64,000 nucleotides of DNA from Scytonema sp045865695 (GTDB taxonomy: Bacteria > Cyanobacteriota > Cyanobacteriia > Cyanobacteriales > Nostocaceae), in the NCBI RefSeq assembly GCF_045865695.1, contig NZ_BAACAP010000213.1, positions 20,385 to 84,384 of the forward strand, read 5' to 3'. Under the pieces are notes generated by a model. The model made no database searches, was not told the origin of the DNA, and saw nothing but the letters and a program-made list of their open reading frames with translations. The position numbers and the translations under genes were made by a program. Of the stretch, positions 62,485 to 64,000 are shown piece after piece (position 1 is the stretch's first letter; every line of letters begins with the position of its first letter).

Positions 62485-64000
62485 TTGGATACTCAGTACT
62501 CAACGATCGTCAAACAGGGATTGAAATTTTCACTTGGTGCCGGATTATTGGGTAGCTTCTTCTGGCATCGGGCAGATCTATTGGATAACTACGTTTATCC
62601 CGTTTTTGGCTATGTCTCTGTTCTGATTGAACCCGCCGCAGGGGGTGCAATCATCGCGGGTCTGGGACGGGTCGGCGGCAGTGCCTTGGGCGGATTCATC
62701 GCTGCTATCTTGGTGAATTCATTTGGTCTCTATGGCTCAGGCTTATTTATCATTCCGCCGATTACTTTCATCCTATCTGCCTTAATTTGTGAAACCTATC
62801 GCTGGCAAGCAGCCTATTCTCAAGCAACATTGCTGGGAACGCTGATTGCAATGAGAGCAGTTGGGACATCAAATCAGCAAGATATATGGCTGTATCTAAA
62901 ATCGCGTCTGATTGATAACTCGATTGGCGTTTCGGTAGGAATTGCCGTAGCCCTGCTCTTTTGGCGACAGGATACTCGCACTGAGTTAACCAGAAACTTA
63001 AAACAATTTTTGCAAAGTGTACCCCGTTTGTTTCACTTAATCGTGAATCAGTATGCCATGTCTTCCCAGTTAGAGAACACCGAAAATAATCATACTCCCG
63101 TTCTTCCCGCCTTCGTGCCGCCAGCCTCGCTACTCGCTCGGCTGACAAAAACCACACAAGCCAGCCTGACAACCCTGACAAAAGCCACGTCTGAATTTCA
63201 GAGTCAGAAACTAACAGAGGAGAATTGGAGTGCAATTTTGACGAATCAAAGCCAGCTTTCCCGGCAATTGGCAGATATGCTGGCTCTTGTCGATCGAAAT
63301 GAGCAAACGTTAGCCCGTCAGTTTAGGGTTGAATTAAATCAGTTTGCTCAACATCTGGAAGAAAGCTGTGATGAGTTAAGCACGATAGCGAAGCGCTGCT
63401 GCGAAGCGCAGATCGCCAATACGTCCCATTCTTTCAATCACGATCGCTCTGAACTAGAGCAAGACTTAGCCATTATCAAAGATAAACTTAATTACCTGCG
63501 CTCCACCGGAGAAATTAGTCAATACAGCACCTCAGAAACGTTACAATTCTTTCAATTGCTCCAGCTTCTGATCCAATTTACCCAGGAGTTGCGATCGCTG
63601 CAAAATCGACTGCTCTATAAAGTGAATGTTGCTGCAACCCATCAGCGAAGGAGACTCTTGACCTTCCCGAAGCGCACGTCTATACCGATGAAGCGGGCGC
63701 TCGAAATTGTGGGTATGGGCATTGCGATCGGAATGGTAATCGCCATTGTTCACCATGTCGATTTCCCCTATCCTTCTGCCTATGAGACAGGGGCTGAAGT
63801 TATTATGGTTGCCCTAGTTATAATGCTCGTTCAACCGACACGGGGAAGGGCGATCGCGCTCAGTCTGGCTGCCGTCATTTGTTTCTGGCTCAGCCTCTTC
63901 TTTATCTATCTCCTGGCTATTTCCTTTGGCTATAATCCCATCACCTGCTGTGTGGTTTACTTTTTCATTTACGTCTGCTGTGCCTTATTGGGATTTACCC
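62485..64000 (+). CDS. FUSC-like membrane transporter, partial
   Basis: Frame open from TTG 62485 (GAGGAG 12 bases upstream) to the right edge, 505 residues visible. N-terminal membrane block (FSLGAGLLGSFFWH-like LKFSLGAGLLGSFFWHRADL, then IEPAAGGAIIAGLGRVGGSA), a polar helical region (about 195-400), and a second membrane block (RALEIVGMGIAIGMVIAIVH, MVALVIMLVQPTRGRAIALS). This two-block plan fits FUSC/AaeB-type exporters of aromatic acids. Its helical part contains GCGAAGCGC repeat units read in frame. 3' end lies outside. Confidence 0.7.
   Translation, partial: MDTQYSTIVKQGLKFSLGAGLLGSFFWHRADLLDNYVYPVFGYVSVLIEPAAGGAIIAGLGRVGGSALGGFIAAILVNSFGLYGSGLFIIPPITFILSALICETYRWQAAYSQATLLGTLIAMRAVGTSNQQDIWLYLKSRLIDNSIGVSVGIAVALLFWRQDTRTELTRNLKQFLQSVPRLFHLIVNQYAMSSQLENTENNHTPVLPAFVPPASLLARLTKTTQASLTTLTKATSEFQSQKLTEENWSAILTNQSQLSRQLADMLALVDRNEQTLARQFRVELNQFAQHLEESCDELSTIAKRCCEAQIANTSHSFNHDRSELEQDLAIIKDKLNYLRSTGEISQYSTSETLQFFQLLQLLIQFTQELRSLQNRLLYKVNVAATHQRRRLLTFPKRTSIPMKRALEIVGMGIAIGMVIAIVHHVDFPYPSAYETGAEVIMVALVIMLVQPTRGRAIALSLAAVICFWLSLFFIYLLAISFGYNPITCCVVYFFIYVCCALLGFT

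Overview
The window is chromosomal DNA of a filamentous, heterocyst-forming cyanobacterium (order Nostocales). Evidence: many HIP1 octamers (GCGATCGC), abundant intergenic heptanucleotide tandem repeats of the GTGACCA type, a hetC-hetP locus, PEP-CTERM and pentapeptide-repeat proteins, and the cyanobacterial order ffh - rpsP - KH-domain gene - rpsU - phoH. No genus can be named from sequence reading alone.

Left part (1-36 kb): after the 3' end of a GH116 glucosylceramidase gene comes an island of about 34 kb for making and exporting peptides. It holds three related modules of (i) an ABC exporter with an N-terminal cyclic-nucleotide-binding-like domain, a C39 leader peptidase, membrane and ATPase domains, (ii) an HlyD membrane-fusion protein and (iii) a PpiC/parvulin-like protein. 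In module 1 (1.5-8.2 kb) the exporter is very probably HetC, its HlyD is a stub, and hetP lies between stub and parvulin; a perfect NtcA-type palindrome lies upstream of hetC. Modules 2 (9.8-15.4 kb) and 3 (29.0-35.0 kb, led by a transposase-type HTH gene) are complete. Between and beside them lie nine small precursor-like genes with a Gly-Gly leader. Eight of them also have an I-(S/N/A)-(D/E)-L box near the N-terminus. They include a plesiocin-type graspetide precursor with its ATP-grasp ligase, a Nif11-leader peptide with two Leu-Tyr-Gly motifs next to a truncated radical-SAM gene, four secreted-protein-like members with GG at residues 19-21, a peptide beside a Cys-rich protein, and two hydrophobic bacteriocin-like peptides. 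A microviridin MvdC/MdnB-type ligase is intact, but its MvdD/MdnC-type partner is a fragment. The natural reading is that the C39 exporters cut these leaders at GG and export the products, although no exporter is tied to a particular peptide.

Middle part (36-53 kb): a pair of M16 zinc-peptidase-like proteins (one with HxxEH, one without), a divergent TetR regulator, DUF4332, DUF6887 and pentapeptide-repeat proteins, the SRP/ribosome cluster (ffh, rpsP, KH protein, a short GTG-start rpsU, phoH), degraded fragments (DUF928 protein, two-partner-secretion exoprotein), and a roadblock - Ras-like GTPase - roadblock - DUF4388 group that resembles a signalling or motility switch.

Right part (53-64 kb): a DUF6816 protein, an MsbA-like ABC exporter, tRNA-Tyr(GTA) and tRNA-Thr(GGT), a response-regulator remnant, a frameshifted DUF924 gene, a GyrI-like protein flanked by long inverted repeats, and an HlyD - small membrane protein - FUSC-like efflux operon cut by the window end. 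Intergenic DNA throughout is rich in heptad repeats, palindromes and at least two MITE-like families. No complete insertion sequence and no CRISPR array were seen.
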